A DNA stretch of 18,991 nt, from contig JAFISE010000336.1 in NCBI GenBank assembly GCA_022560025.1, forward strand, positions 1 through 18,991. Direction: 5' to 3'. Made by a program: the position numbers and the translations under genes. The notes beneath the pieces are model-generated. The model made no database searches and was not told where the DNA came from. It saw only the letters and a list, made by a program, of their open reading frames with translations. The first letter of the stretch is position 1, and the number at the start of each line of letters is the position of its first letter. This DNA is from Stagonosporopsis chrysanthemi (taxonomy: Eukaryota > Ascomycota > Dothideomycetes > Pleosporales > Didymellaceae). Below, one piece after another: positions 8,582 to 18,319 of this stretch.

Positions 8582-11152
8582 ATGGCGATCTCTTCCCCTT
8601 CAACCCCAACTTCAACCATGCCTGAATTGACGGACGTTCTGGGGCGTATTGGCCTCTCAACATACCTCCCGATTCTGTCTGAGAATGGCTTCCACAACTG
8701 GGAGACTGTGGTTGACATTACCGAGGAGGATCTGACCACGTTGGACTTCAAGCTCGGCCATCGTCGAGCTCTACAGCGAGAGATTGCTACCTGGCGCGGC
8801 GTACCACAAACCAACTCCTTGGACCTCGAGACTACTTCGCCTGAGCCTACTTCTCTATCAACATATGCTCTGGAGACACTAGCACGACAACAGTCTACCC
8901 CGCCGCCGCGGGAGAAAAGGAGATACAGACGCCACCCCAGGGCCGATCCTCTTGCGCCGAAGAAACCCAAGACAGCTTGTACGTCTAGCCTCGATCGACA
9001 CCCGTTTCAGAATTAATAAAATCATCTAGACGTAAACTTTGCTGATCAGCTGCGGACTGACCCTCATGTCAGCCAGCTATCATTTGTGCTCATCGCTAGG
9101 GAGGTTGGCCGAAGATGGCAAGAGCTCCCGCCAGAACAAAAGCGTGTCTGGGAGAGTAATGCCGCGCGAGCTATGCAAGAGTATGAGTCTAGTATGGACG
9201 AGTATAAGCAGACCGACGATTGGCGCAAGTACCAAGTGTATCTGAACGACTTCAAAGCACAGCAGGCCCAGGTCACCACCGGGAAGCGAAACCTTGGAGG
9301 CCGCACTTCGTCTCAGAGCACAAAAGAGCACTCACGAGCAAGCCCAGAGACATCAGAAAGCCCCGGGTCGTCGATCCCATCGTCGACTTTATCATATGGA
9401 ACCGATGCTGAGGTGTGCCACAATGCCCTGACACTAGCATTCAGCGAGTTGATCTCCTTGAGAGGAGAGATCCTGACCCAGGCCATACGACCATACGACC
9501 AAGACCACTTACCGCCGGAAGAGCTCACAAGACGGTCTATGTTTGCTTTCATCCGGGGAACCGGGTCGCTGTTGTTCATGTGGACCCCTCAGCAGGCTGA
9601 GGGGATCCTCGACCGCGTATATAGGCCCAAGGGCAAGACCAACGCCATGGATCTCGCTGAGTGCTTTACCATTGCTGCCATGGGCGCGCACTATGACATG
9701 GAGTGCTTTCCGGATCGCATCAGAAAAGTTCTGTATGCATCTGGTACACTCCAATTCCACGAACAGACTGCAAGGACTGATTATCTACGTACGATGCGTC
9801 TGCTCTTGTCCATGTCTTTCTACGCTCTGCTTGAGAAGCATATGAGTGCAAGATACTTGATTGGTATGTACCAAGACATTTCTGTGGGACGTTTTAGCTG
9901 ACTCCTTACAGCTGCCGGCTTGCAAATTGCACGTTGGAAGTGCCCGCCCATGCACTGCACGGTGGCCGGGGCAATGGACGAGAACTGGCGCAAGATCTAT
10001 CGCAGTCTGATCTTCATGGACTGCTGGCTTGCATACACGCTAGGCTACAGCGCAGAAGCCACTCCACAAGACGTTGCAGTACGCGTGAGCCCCCACGGTG
10101 ATCATGGCGTATCTGACCACAGACAGATTGCGTGCACTCCTGGCCGCCTGGGTTCAGACACGATTGACGAGCTCATTCATACACAGACCAGCAAGATTAG
10201 TCTGATTGCAGCCGAGATCGCAAAGACCCTGGCAGCACCTGAGTTTGCAACCCGCGAGAACGTGGATATGCTGACGCAGAAGCTGGAGACTTGGCGCCTT
10301 GAAGTGCCGCTGATTCTGCAACTACCGACACTTACTTCGATGGCACCGTCCGATCTGTCGCTATATCAAAGACGGGCGATCCTCATGGTTCATGTAAGTA
10401 CTGAACTGTACTCCACGTGACCATCAACTGACGGGATCAGATTATGTACTTGGGCGCTGTCATCCTGATATACCGCCAACTGCTTGTAGCGACTGCAGAG
10501 GGACAGCTTACAGACGGCGCGGCGAGCAGTCTCTCCTTCTCCGGCCATGATGCGCGTCGCTTCCGCAACGAGTGTGCCATAGCAGGCCAGACTATAGCCC
10601 GTATTCTCCGGTTGATAGCCTTCGATGGGACATTGACCAGGCGTTGTTGGCTGATCATGTAAGTCGTCAAGTCTCGAAAACGGCTCGGCGCTGCAACCCA
10701 CTAACATGTGCCACAGCTATTGGGCATTCACAGCTGCTATCGTCCTCCTTCACAGTGTTTCGACCAAACTGCTCGACGGCCAGGCAGACGGCGTCGACAC
10801 CGACCTGGGCTTCGCCAAAGAGTGCATGGATATGCTCGAGCCATGCCGGAGCGTCGAGCCCATTGCAGCCAAATACCTCGACACCCTCTGGCCGATATAC
10901 GACGCCCTCCGCGACGTGCACCAACGCACGATCGGCCGCGCGAAAACCAGCATCTTCTCGCTCCTGCAATCGGACCCCAGCCGGATGAGCCCGCCACTGG
11001 CCGTATCCAAGATCGAAATGGGCCCCATCTCGGAGAAGCTGTCGCTGCTGCTGACCGATCCGTTTGGCCGCAAGCAAAACTTTACGGGCGATGGGAGCAT
11101 GAGGCGTCTGCTGAATGCCGACGGGTCTTGCTCGGTGTTTTGGTGGAAATGA
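8582..11152 (+). CDS. SAM + HMG-box + fungal transcription-factor-domain protein
   Basis: Six exons: 8582-8978, 9030-9863, 9912-10078, 10127-10393, 10441-10658, 10717-11152. They join in phase to 772 residues, ending FWWK, TGA. Introns are 47-58 bp with GT-AG ends. Order: SAM domain about 14-76 (LTDVLGRIGLSTYL, DITEEDLTTLDFKLGHR); basic linker; HMG-box about 127-195 (PKKPKTAY, FVLIAREVGRRWQELP, EYKQTDDWRKY); Ser-rich linker; then a long helical region resembling the middle-homology region of fungal zinc-cluster regulators. No Zn2Cys6 cluster is present, so DNA contact would be through the HMG-box. Probably a nuclear regulator; targets are unknown. Intron 3 is set at 10079-10126 (48 bp, CTGAC branch point) and is in frame, so retention adds 16 residues. 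Start 8582 has A at -3 and G at +4; Met13 (8618) and an upstream in-frame ATG at 8420 are alternatives. Confidence 0.88.
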
Positions 11153-12896
11153 AGGACACGAAGTACATGAGGCGTTTTTTTTTTCTTGGTCGTCATTTAA
11201 TACGCGCTGGTCTAGAGATACCCTTGCATGATTCTACCCACCAAATACAACGACCGCTGGTTTTCTGCGGCAAAAGCTGCATCGCTCAATACGTCTCACT
11301 TACATGCCCCCCCCTCCCCTTCTGTTGGAGCAGCTGTGCAATGCCGTCTCAGAAACACGCCGTGTGTGCTATTCCAAGAGAAATCTCATCGACCGGCTCA
11401 CTGGCCGCGTCCGTTCGCCAAACAGGTTATTATCGTCCGTTAGGTTAGTGCAGCGATAGTCGGTTCCTGACTAGTGATGAGGCTGGCCAGCGGCGGCGCC
11501 CCCGTCTAGGGGCCAGCTGAACACCGATTTGTCGTCCGTCTGCACACATGGCTATGTATGTACAAGGTACTACTGCCAATAGTCCTGATAGCGATGGAAA
11601 TCGATAGTGTGCACGCAGACTTACCTGCTGCATATGTAGGGGCAGATACTGTACCTACAAGCCCCCCTCTCCGCCGATAAGACACGTGGCGTGCGTGCGT
11701 GGTGGGAAAACACATGGCTCGCCGGACGGACATCCCACGCCATCATCGCGAACGCAGATCACGGGCGCTCCCGTAGCGCAAACTCAGCAGCACGCTACCA
11801 GTACGTGTGTGCCTATTTTCAGTCCCAAAGTCTACGTCGAGCTAGATTAGATTAGATAGTATGGAATGGTTTCTGGCGTCGCAGAAGTTTAAAACCCTGA
11901 TTTTTGTTGTTACCAGAGTTTGGTTGCGATGGGATTGTGCTCGCCGTCCCGAGGCGATGGATGGAGCGTGACAGGACCGCGGTTTGCACAGTTGCTGAGT
12001 CGTGGTACCTTGGGACTGAGTAGTTCAGCCTCACCTGCAGGTCCAGGGGGGTGGGAGACGGTGTTGTACTCGGCGAGGGGGAAGTCAGTCACCACCTCAT
12101 GTCACTGCGAGGTTGATGAACGAGGTGACGAATGCAAGCAATAATGAGAAATAACGAAGTGCAACGGACATGTGGTGTCATTGATAGAAGACGGACCGGG
12201 TGCAGCAGCCAACCGCGCCCCATCACCAACGGGGTCTGGACAAGGGTTTTATCACGCAGAGCCGCGCAAGCAGCGCCTATCACTATCGAGACGCGTTTCA
12301 GCTCATTACAATACAACACCCTTGGGACGAGCAACAACCGCAACGCGTGGTGCGGATCGCGCGCGCGCCCCGTGCGAATCATCGATCGCACAAGTTTTGC
12401 GTGGGTTGGCCGTCCTGCACCGCGTCCATGGCAGGTATGTCAACCACTGGGCTGCCGCAGTGCAGACAACAACGACAACAACACAGCAATATCCAGTGCG
12501 GCGCCCCTATGTAGACAGCTTCCTTTCCCATAGCGCGTGCGCTTGATGCGCGCAGTGGCGCAACAGCCGTGTGGTCGGAGAGTTTGGTGTGGATTGGGCG
12601 TCGCTCGTTTGGGACAGGGGAGAGTCTCGATTCCGCGAGCGAGTGCAGGGTGGGTCCTTTTGCTGGCACTGGCGGACCAGCAGCGTCATTTCGTTGAAAT
12701 AAGGAAAGGGTTCCCTCGCGCTGGACTGCTGGGCTATCGACGACACTTTTCTCTTCTTTTCCCCGTTTGCTTGATTGTTTCGCTGTTTGTGCACACACAC
12801 GTTCGACTTTTGCTTTGCTTCGTTGCTGGTTGCTGTCAGTGCACGAGCGTTGCTTATCCATGCCCACGCAGGGATTCCGGCCAATCACGCAGCACC
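11153..12896. other. 1.7 kb gene-free region between the HMG-box gene and the unknown gene
   Basis: Holds the 3' end of the HMG-box transcript on the left and the 5' leader of the next gene on the right. The last 120 bases before 12897 are pyrimidine-rich on the plus strand. An AAC-rich stretch lies at about 12464-12482. Frames such as plus 12172-12546 and minus 12379-12888 overlap each other and show no domain. Nothing else was recognised. Confidence 0.45.
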
Positions 12897-14000
12897 ATGT
12901 TGTCCCAGGAGAGTGAGGAGCTTAGCCCGTTTGTGATTCCCCAGGAGGATGTCGAGGTTCTGAATGCGTCTGAGGGGTTTTGTATGCTGAGGAGCTACCT
13001 TGCAAGAGACACAAGGTGCGTTCTCACCTCACCTTGCAGCATGTCTGCTCAATACTGGGTTGGGCAGCATTGCTGGGGGGACATGGTGCTAACCCCTCAA
13101 CAGTTTCTGTGCACAGCACGACGACGGCGATGACCAGACGAAAGAGGCCTGGATCCTGCAGCGCGACCTGCTGCATGCGCTGGTGATGCCGGTGCTAGAG
13201 CTGTTCAACCGTGCGTCGGCGCTCGCTGAGGCCGCGCTGTGTACCCGCAAAAGTGAGGATCTGGAGTTGGCGTTTGCCGGGGAGGCGCGTGGAGCGTTTC
13301 TGTGCCTGCAGTGCTTTGTCGACGAAGAGGAGGACTGGTGTCGCACACGGGGGTGTCCTGGTACGTTCCGCTTTCCACCAACCCATCTTCATCCTGCTGA
13401 CATGGTACAGCATGCATCACATCCGCCACCCTCAGCACAGAATCCCACCTCCGCCTCACCATCGCCGCATCCCTGCTCTCCACCTCGACCACCTCGACCA
13501 CCCCCTCCTCCCCCTCCCCACCCCCCTCCCGCAACCTTCCTCCCCTCCCCCACATCCTCCCCGCCCTACGCGACGCCCTCGCCTCCGACCCCTTCTGGGG
13601 CCCAGACCACTGGCCATACCTGCTCTCGCGCGCCACCCAGCTCTCGACCGGCATCCAAGCCCTGATCAGCTCCTGCATCGACCTGGAATCCCTCGTGTCG
13701 TCGCCGACCGCCGACCGCACCGTCTTCCTCGGGGCCAACCGCAGCTTCACCACGCCCGGGCTGCAGTCCACCACCGCCGCCGCGCAGCAAGCCCCCAAGG
13801 GCGCGCGCCTCAAGAAGAGCAAGCTCGCCAAGCGCCAGCTGCGCCTTGAGCGCGACGAACTCGACCTCATGCGCCGCCTGGCTATGCAGTGCTGGGCCCG
13901 CGCCAAGCTGCCGAAGGGCCTGAGGGGCGACATGTTGGCACTGGGCCGCGACGGCGGCGGTGAGGAGAGTAAGCGGCGGAGGAGTCTGACGTGTCCGTGA
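12897..14000 (+). CDS. conserved-looking protein of unknown function
   Basis: Three exons, 12897-13015, 13104-13360 and 13411-14000, joined in phase to 321 residues with TGA at 13998-14000. Intron 1 is 88 bp (GTGCGT...CAACAG, CTAAC branch point); intron 2 is 50 bp (GTACGT...GTACAG). I do not recognise the family. The N-terminal third is acidic and helical (FVIPQEDVEVLNASEGF, then TKEAWILQRDLLHALVMPVLELF). Cysteines cluster at 107-127. A Ser/Thr/Pro-rich low-complexity stretch lies at about 149-172. The C-terminal part has a highly charged helix (about 255-295, LKKSKLAKRQLRLERDELDL) and a KRRR patch at 313-316, which could act as nuclear signals. ATG 12897 has ACC before it, a good context. 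The same frame stays open upstream to 12537, but that part reads like leader, not protein. The two in-phase introns make this a real gene. Confidence 0.72.
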
Positions 14001-14725
14001 GTGAGTGTGTGTGTGTGTGGACGCGTGCACTGCATATTCCCCGCGGCTTGTCGGTCTGGGCGTTTGTTTAGGTTTGAGGGGGCGTTTGGGAGCTTGAGAT
14101 ACCACACACAGCATTTTGTCTGCCTGTTGGGGAGCGGCCGCAACACATGTTCGGGGTTTTTTTTTGTCATTCTGTTTTTGTTTTTGTTTTTGGGCGGCAT
14201 GGAAATGGAATAGGAAAGCGCACTATATGACGTCTTTGTCCTCGTTTTGTGTGAGGCTACAGCAGACATTTACAGTTGCATTGGCATTGGCATTTGCATT
14301 ATCGGTTTCTCTATCTACCTCCCTTTTTCTTCTGTCACTGTTTTTCCACAATTAGTTTCATTGTCTGATCTCTTCCACGCCTCCTCACCCCTAGCTTTCT
14401 TTTCTAGTATTAATCATCCCATGTTTCACTCCCTTCTCACCAACCGCCACAACTCCCCTCATCAGCACAAACAACACTCATCGGTTGCCTCATTTTCTGC
14501 GTGTCCTCTATTGAAGAGCGGAGCACGGGGAGTGAAGCAGCTTTGATCCACTCTCCACAGGGTTTTCAATTTTTGATGGAGGAGGTAACGGGAAGGGAGG
14601 TGAATGATGCTATCGAGGATGTGAGACTGGGATGAGGACGTGCACAAACACCACTTATTGCAGGGGCGGAACCAACAACCCAACACAACCCTTTCATTCC
14701 GCGCAGTCTCGTCCCGTCAACCCGC
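14001..14725. other. convergent intergenic spacer with simple repeats
   Basis: Lies between the 3' ends of the unknown gene (plus) and the SDR gene (minus). Contains a GT run (about 14006-14019), a T9 run (14157-14165), three copies of GTTTTT (14174-14191) and GCATTG-like repeats (about 14277-14300). This is a likely 3'UTR/polyadenylation area for both genes. No coding evidence. Confidence 0.55.
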
Positions 14726-15671
14726 CTACAACTTCGCACCAACCACACTCCCCCCATCCAACGCCACCGTCGCCCCATTCACATACGCCCCCGCCCGACT
14801 CGCCAGCCAAATACACGTCCCCGCCACATCCTCTGCGCTGCCAATCCTCCCCAGTGGAATCCCGCCCTCAATAACGTCCTGAAACTTCTCCAGCGTCGCC
14901 TTCATCATCTTGCTCTGGAACGGGCCGCACGCAATCGTGTTGCTCGTGATGCCGCGCTTGCCCAGGTGGCTCGCCAGCACGCGGCTCATGTGGTGCAGCC
15001 CGGCCTTGGACGCCGAGTAGGCAAAAGTCTCGAGCGCGGGGACGCGCAGGCCGTCCACGGAGCCGATGTTTATCACGCGCGAGGGGCACAGGGGTGATTG
15101 GGCTGCGGAGAGGAGCGGGGTTACGGCTTGGGTGAGTTGGAAGACGCGTTTTAGGTTCAAGGTGAGGACGCGGTCCCAGGCCGCTGAGGGGTAGGTGTCG
15201 TAGGACTCGCCCCAGTTGCTGCCGCTGTTGTTGACGAGGACGTCGAGCTCTGGGGATTGTGGGTCAGTTTGGGTTTGATTGGGTTGATGGCTGTCCATTT
15301 GGTTGGGGGGGGGGGGGGGGGGTTCTCGGGAATGATGAATGGGGGCATGCATACTCCCTTCGCGCTTCTTCAGCTCGGCGGCAATCCGCACAATGTCCTC
15401 CTCCTTGTACAGGTCGGCGGCGATGAAGTCGGCCTTGCCCTTACCGAGGGCATTGAGCTCCTTGCACGCCTGCTCGCACGCCTTTGCGTCGCGCGAAGAT
15501 ACGTAGACGGTTGCGCCGTTCTGCACGAAGCCCTCGCTGATCATGCGGCCGATGCCTTTGGCACCGCCGGTGACGAGCACGATCTTGCCCTGCGGTGTGT
15601 TAGGATGAGTAACGGCGGGGGTTGTTGGTGTGGTCGCTTGCCTTGACGTCGAAGAGAGATGAATTGTCCAT
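14726..15671 (-). CDS. short-chain dehydrogenase/reductase (RhlG/3-oxoacyl-ACP-reductase-like) with C-terminal AKL
   Basis: Three exons on the minus strand: 15671-15642, 15589-15355, 15249-14726, giving 262 residues and TAG at 14728-14726. Intron 1 (52 bp) has a GC-AG border; intron 2 (105 bp) is GT-AG. Classical SDR Rossmann fold: cofactor motif TGGAKGIG (17-24); SSR at 41-43, the Arg favouring NADP(H); NNSG (95-98) in place of the usual NNAG; catalytic Asn120, Ser152, Tyr166 and Lys170 (YSASK). It probably reduces a 3-oxoacyl or similar carbonyl with NADPH; the substrate is inferred. The last three residues are Ala-Lys-Leu, a canonical PTS1, so peroxisomal location is likely. It is divergent from the fatty aldehyde dehydrogenase gene, which also ends in AKL. 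The start rests on exon 1 (MDNSSLFDVK), which joins in phase to GKIVLVTGG. Confidence 0.92.
15305..15322 (+). repeat. G18 homopolymer inside SDR intron 2
   Basis: Eighteen consecutive G on the plus strand (C18 in the transcript), within intron 2 of the SDR gene (15354-15250). Because its length is not constrained by coding, it is probably variable and prone to sequencing error. Confidence 0.92.
15590..15641 (-). other. GC-AG intron 1 of the SDR gene
   Basis: Donor AAG/GCAAGC and acceptor CGCAG, 52 bp, phase 0. Splicing here joins VK to GKIVLVTGG and supplies the only sensible N-terminus. No GT donor gives the same join. The non-canonical donor keeps the strong flanking consensus usual for GC-AG introns. 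Confidence 0.82.
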
Positions 15672-15783
15672 TTTGGCAGAGTGTGTTGTATGTGAGGGAG
15701 GGCGAAAGAAGAACAGCAGAACAGAACGTCTTCGGTCCAGAGCCACTGCGGTCGTCGTCCGAAGGCCGAAAGCTGGGGTTGAG

Positions 15784-15789
15784 CCGAGG
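15784..15789 (-). promoter_or_regulatory. CCTCGG motif (FarA/FarB-type core) before the SDR gene
   Basis: CCGAGG on plus, CCTCGG in the direction of the SDR gene, 113 bp upstream of its ATG. CCTCGG is the core described for the fatty-acid-responsive regulators FarA/FarB in Aspergillus. A six-base match alone is weak; its flanks match the second copy. Confidence 0.4.
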
Positions 15790-16473
15790 CACTTGTTAGC
15801 GCGAAGGTCAGAGGCTCTGCAGCTTCAGCCTCGTTGTGGCTGGAGTCTATGTACATAGTAATAGACAAACAGCATTACATACGGCTTTTCTCTTCCGTTA
15901 TGATGGAGGTATCAGGTTATCGCTCAGTCAACTTACGTAGCGAAAAGACTGCATGTTTGACAAACTGCAGTGGGAAAGCTGTGGTATGCTGCGGTGGTCG
16001 AGGCGTCAGGTATCCTCATCTCGTCTTGTTGGTGGGCGAGGCACAGATGTCTCCTGGTTGAACATGGTTGCTTAGGGACTTACACCTAGTTCTCCTGCTT
16101 GTCGCAGGTGTCCAAGGTGTTCAGGATGAGCTTGAGAAGTGCCGAAAATCACGAAATGCAAATATTGAAAGACAGAAAGCCATCAGATGAACCCAAGGGG
16201 TTAGTGGAGTCGTGCCTGATTCATGCACAGCGCCAGCGAGCGCCATGGTCGGTGGATGACAGAAACGCGACGTCGACGGTGATTTAGTCAAGCCGACATT
16301 TGGTGAGCTATGGCCGTAAGAAGGATTTCAGCACTGCAAGTTGGCAGTTCAGGATACCCACAAAACACGCATCTCGGGCTCTCTTGGGTGCCGAATCAAC
16401 GCGCTTGCAGCGGACGGAAGAGCCCACATGTTTCTTCAGAGAAGTTGCTCCGCGCCCGTTGCGTAGTGCGGAG

Positions 16474-16479
16474 CCGAGG
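16474..16479 (+). promoter_or_regulatory. CCGAGG motif (FarA/FarB-type core) before the aldehyde dehydrogenase gene
   Basis: CCGAGG within GAGCCGAGGCA, 139 bp upstream of the ATG at 16618. It repeats the 11-mer seen near the SDR gene. Confidence 0.4.
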
Positions 16480-16617
16480 CATGTGCGCAATGGAGCTGTC
16501 AGGGACATGGATAGCTCATAAGGCGTTCTGGACCCCTCACCGAGCTCCTCACCACCGCACAGTGCTCACCACCACGCCTCAGTCCTCACATTGCGCTGCA
16601 TTGACGCCGGATCCACC

Positions 16618-18319
16618 ATGGCGGCCACCACAATCCCCGCGTTCGAGCACACGTCCATGGACAGCATTGCGCCGACCTGCGCCACAGCCCGCAAAGCGTT
16701 CCTCTCGCACAAGACGCGCCCGCTCGAGTACCGCATCCAGCAGCTGCGCAAGCTGTACTGGGCCTTCAAGGACAATGCCGGCCTCATCGAGGAGGCGTGC
16801 AAGAAGGACCTGGGCAAGTCGCAGTTCGAGACGTACCTGACCGAGATCTCGTGGGTCATGAACGACTGCGTGTGGATGGCCAACAACGTCGAGCGCTTCG
16901 CAAAGGACGAGAAGCCTGCCGACATTGCCTTCACCAACAAGTTCATGGGGCCCCGCATCCGCAAGGAGCCGCTCGGCGCCGTGCTCATCATCGGCGCATA
17001 CAACTTCCCCATCCAGCTCACCATCGGACCCCTTATTGGCGCCATTGCAGCCGGCTGCACCGCCGTCGTCAAGCCCTCCGAGTCGGCCCCCTACGCTGCG
17101 AGCGTCATGCAAAAGATCATCAGCGAGTCACTGGACCCCGACTGCTACACCTGCATCCAGGGCGCCATTCCCGAGACAACCGCGCTGCTGGACGAGAAGT
17201 GGGACAAGATCTTCTACACGGGATCTGAGAACGTCGCAAAGATCATTGCGAAAAAGGCCGCCGAAACCCTCACGCCGCTGACTCTCGAGCTCGGCGGCAG
17301 GAACCCCGCCATCATCACCAAGCATGCCGACCCCAAGCTCGCTGCAAAGCGCCTGTTGTGGGCCAAGACGCTGAACGCCGGCCAGGTCTGCGTCAGCCAG
17401 AACTGCACCTTCATTGACCGCGAGCTCGTCCCCGCCTTTATCCAGGAGATGAAGAACTCGCTGAAGGAGTTCTACCCCAACGGCCCCCGCAACTCGCCCG
17501 ACTACGGCCGCATCGTCAACCAGAGGCAGTTCCAGCGCATCAAGAAGATGCTGGACTCGACCAACGGCAAGATCGTCATCGGCGGCACCATGGACGAAGA
17601 CGACCTCTTCATCGAGCCTACCGTCGTGCAGGTGGAGACCATGGACGACGCTCTCCTGCGCGACGAGAGCTTCGGCCCGCTCCTCCCCATTCTGCCTGTC
17701 ACCGACCTTGACGAAGCCATCAAACTCGCCAACGAGGTCCACGACACACCTCTCGGCACATACGCCTTTGGCACAAAGGCCGAGATGCAGAAGAGTAAGA
17801 ACTCTCCCCTGTTACTTGGTTTTTGCTCACGACCATAGTCCTCGATCAAACCCGCTCTGGTGGCGCCTCGCTCAACGATGGCTTCTACCACGCCTCCATT
17901 CCCACCCTCGAATTCGGCGGCGTCGGCTCGTCCGGCCAGGGCGCCTACCGCGGCAAAGCCTCCTTTGACGCCTTCACACATCGCCGCAGTGTCACAACAA
18001 CGCCTGCATGGATCGAGAGCCTGATGGACGTCAGGTACCCGCCCTACAGCAGTGCGAAGCTCAAGAAATTCTCGGGCATGAACGACATGAAGCCCAACTT
18101 TGACCGCCAGGGCCGCACAATCGGCTGGGGAGGCTGGTTCTTGGGGCTTCTCGGGCTGAAGGGGCTGGCTGTGATTATTGGTAAGTAACTGCTGCGCTTT
18201 GTTGTGTACGATACATGTGACTTGGATACGGACGCGCGGTCGCGGAACCGAAGATAGACTAACAGCGAGCAGCCGCTATCGGCGTCAGGGCGTACTTGCA
18301 GCGTCGCGCGAAGTTGTAG
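16618..18319 (+). CDS. class-3 fatty aldehyde dehydrogenase (Hfd1/ALDH3-like), membrane-anchored, C-terminal AKL
   Basis: Three exons, 16618-17794, 17839-18180 and 18273-18319, give 521 residues and TAG. Introns are 44 bp and 92 bp (GACTAAC branch point in the second), both phase 1. It oxidises long-chain aldehydes to acids with NAD(P)+. Yeast Hfd1 also serves sphingolipid breakdown and ubiquinone-precursor synthesis. Visible active site: Asn129 (YNFP), Lys152 (KPSE), Glu224 (LELGG), nucleophile Cys258 (NAGQVC), and Glu350 in ESFGP. The C-terminal extension holds a hydrophobic segment of about 492-510 (WFLGLLGLKGLAVIIAAIGV) and ends QRRAKL. It therefore combines a membrane anchor with a PTS1-like tripeptide. 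Intron 2 interrupts that segment after residue 506; retention would end the protein at ...VIIGK. ATG 16618 is preceded by CACC and followed by G, an ideal context. Confidence 0.95.

Larger units (their letters stand above)
15672..16617. promoter_or_regulatory. divergent promoter of the SDR and fatty aldehyde dehydrogenase genes
   Basis: A 946 bp region between two divergent starts. It carries two copies of the 11-mer GAGCCGAGGCA (15781-15791 and 16471-16481), each near one gene start. No convincing coding frame lies inside. Co-regulation of the two genes is inferred. Confidence 0.6.

Noticed and set aside
8582..11152. HMG-box gene as a mating-type (MAT1-2-1) gene
   Set aside because: The protein has SAM and a large effector region, unlike the short MAT HMG proteins, and the usual MAT flanking genes (APN2, SLA2) are absent from the window.
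12537..12896. N-terminal extension of the unknown gene from an upstream in-frame ATG
   Set aside because: Reads as Cys/Val/Arg-rich nonsense over a pyrimidine-rich leader, while ATG 12897 has a good context and starts sensible protein. Kept as an alternative only.
13205..14269. 354-codon minus-strand frame opposite the unknown gene
   Set aside because: Long, but it runs through exons and intron of the plus-strand gene and its composition is Arg/Ser-biased nonsense. The plus-strand gene has two in-phase introns with branch points.
15672..15868. Extension of the SDR upstream from an ATG at 15868 through unspliced sequence
   Set aside because: The extension is nonsense; a GC-AG intron gives a compact MDNSS start joined in phase to the Rossmann motif.
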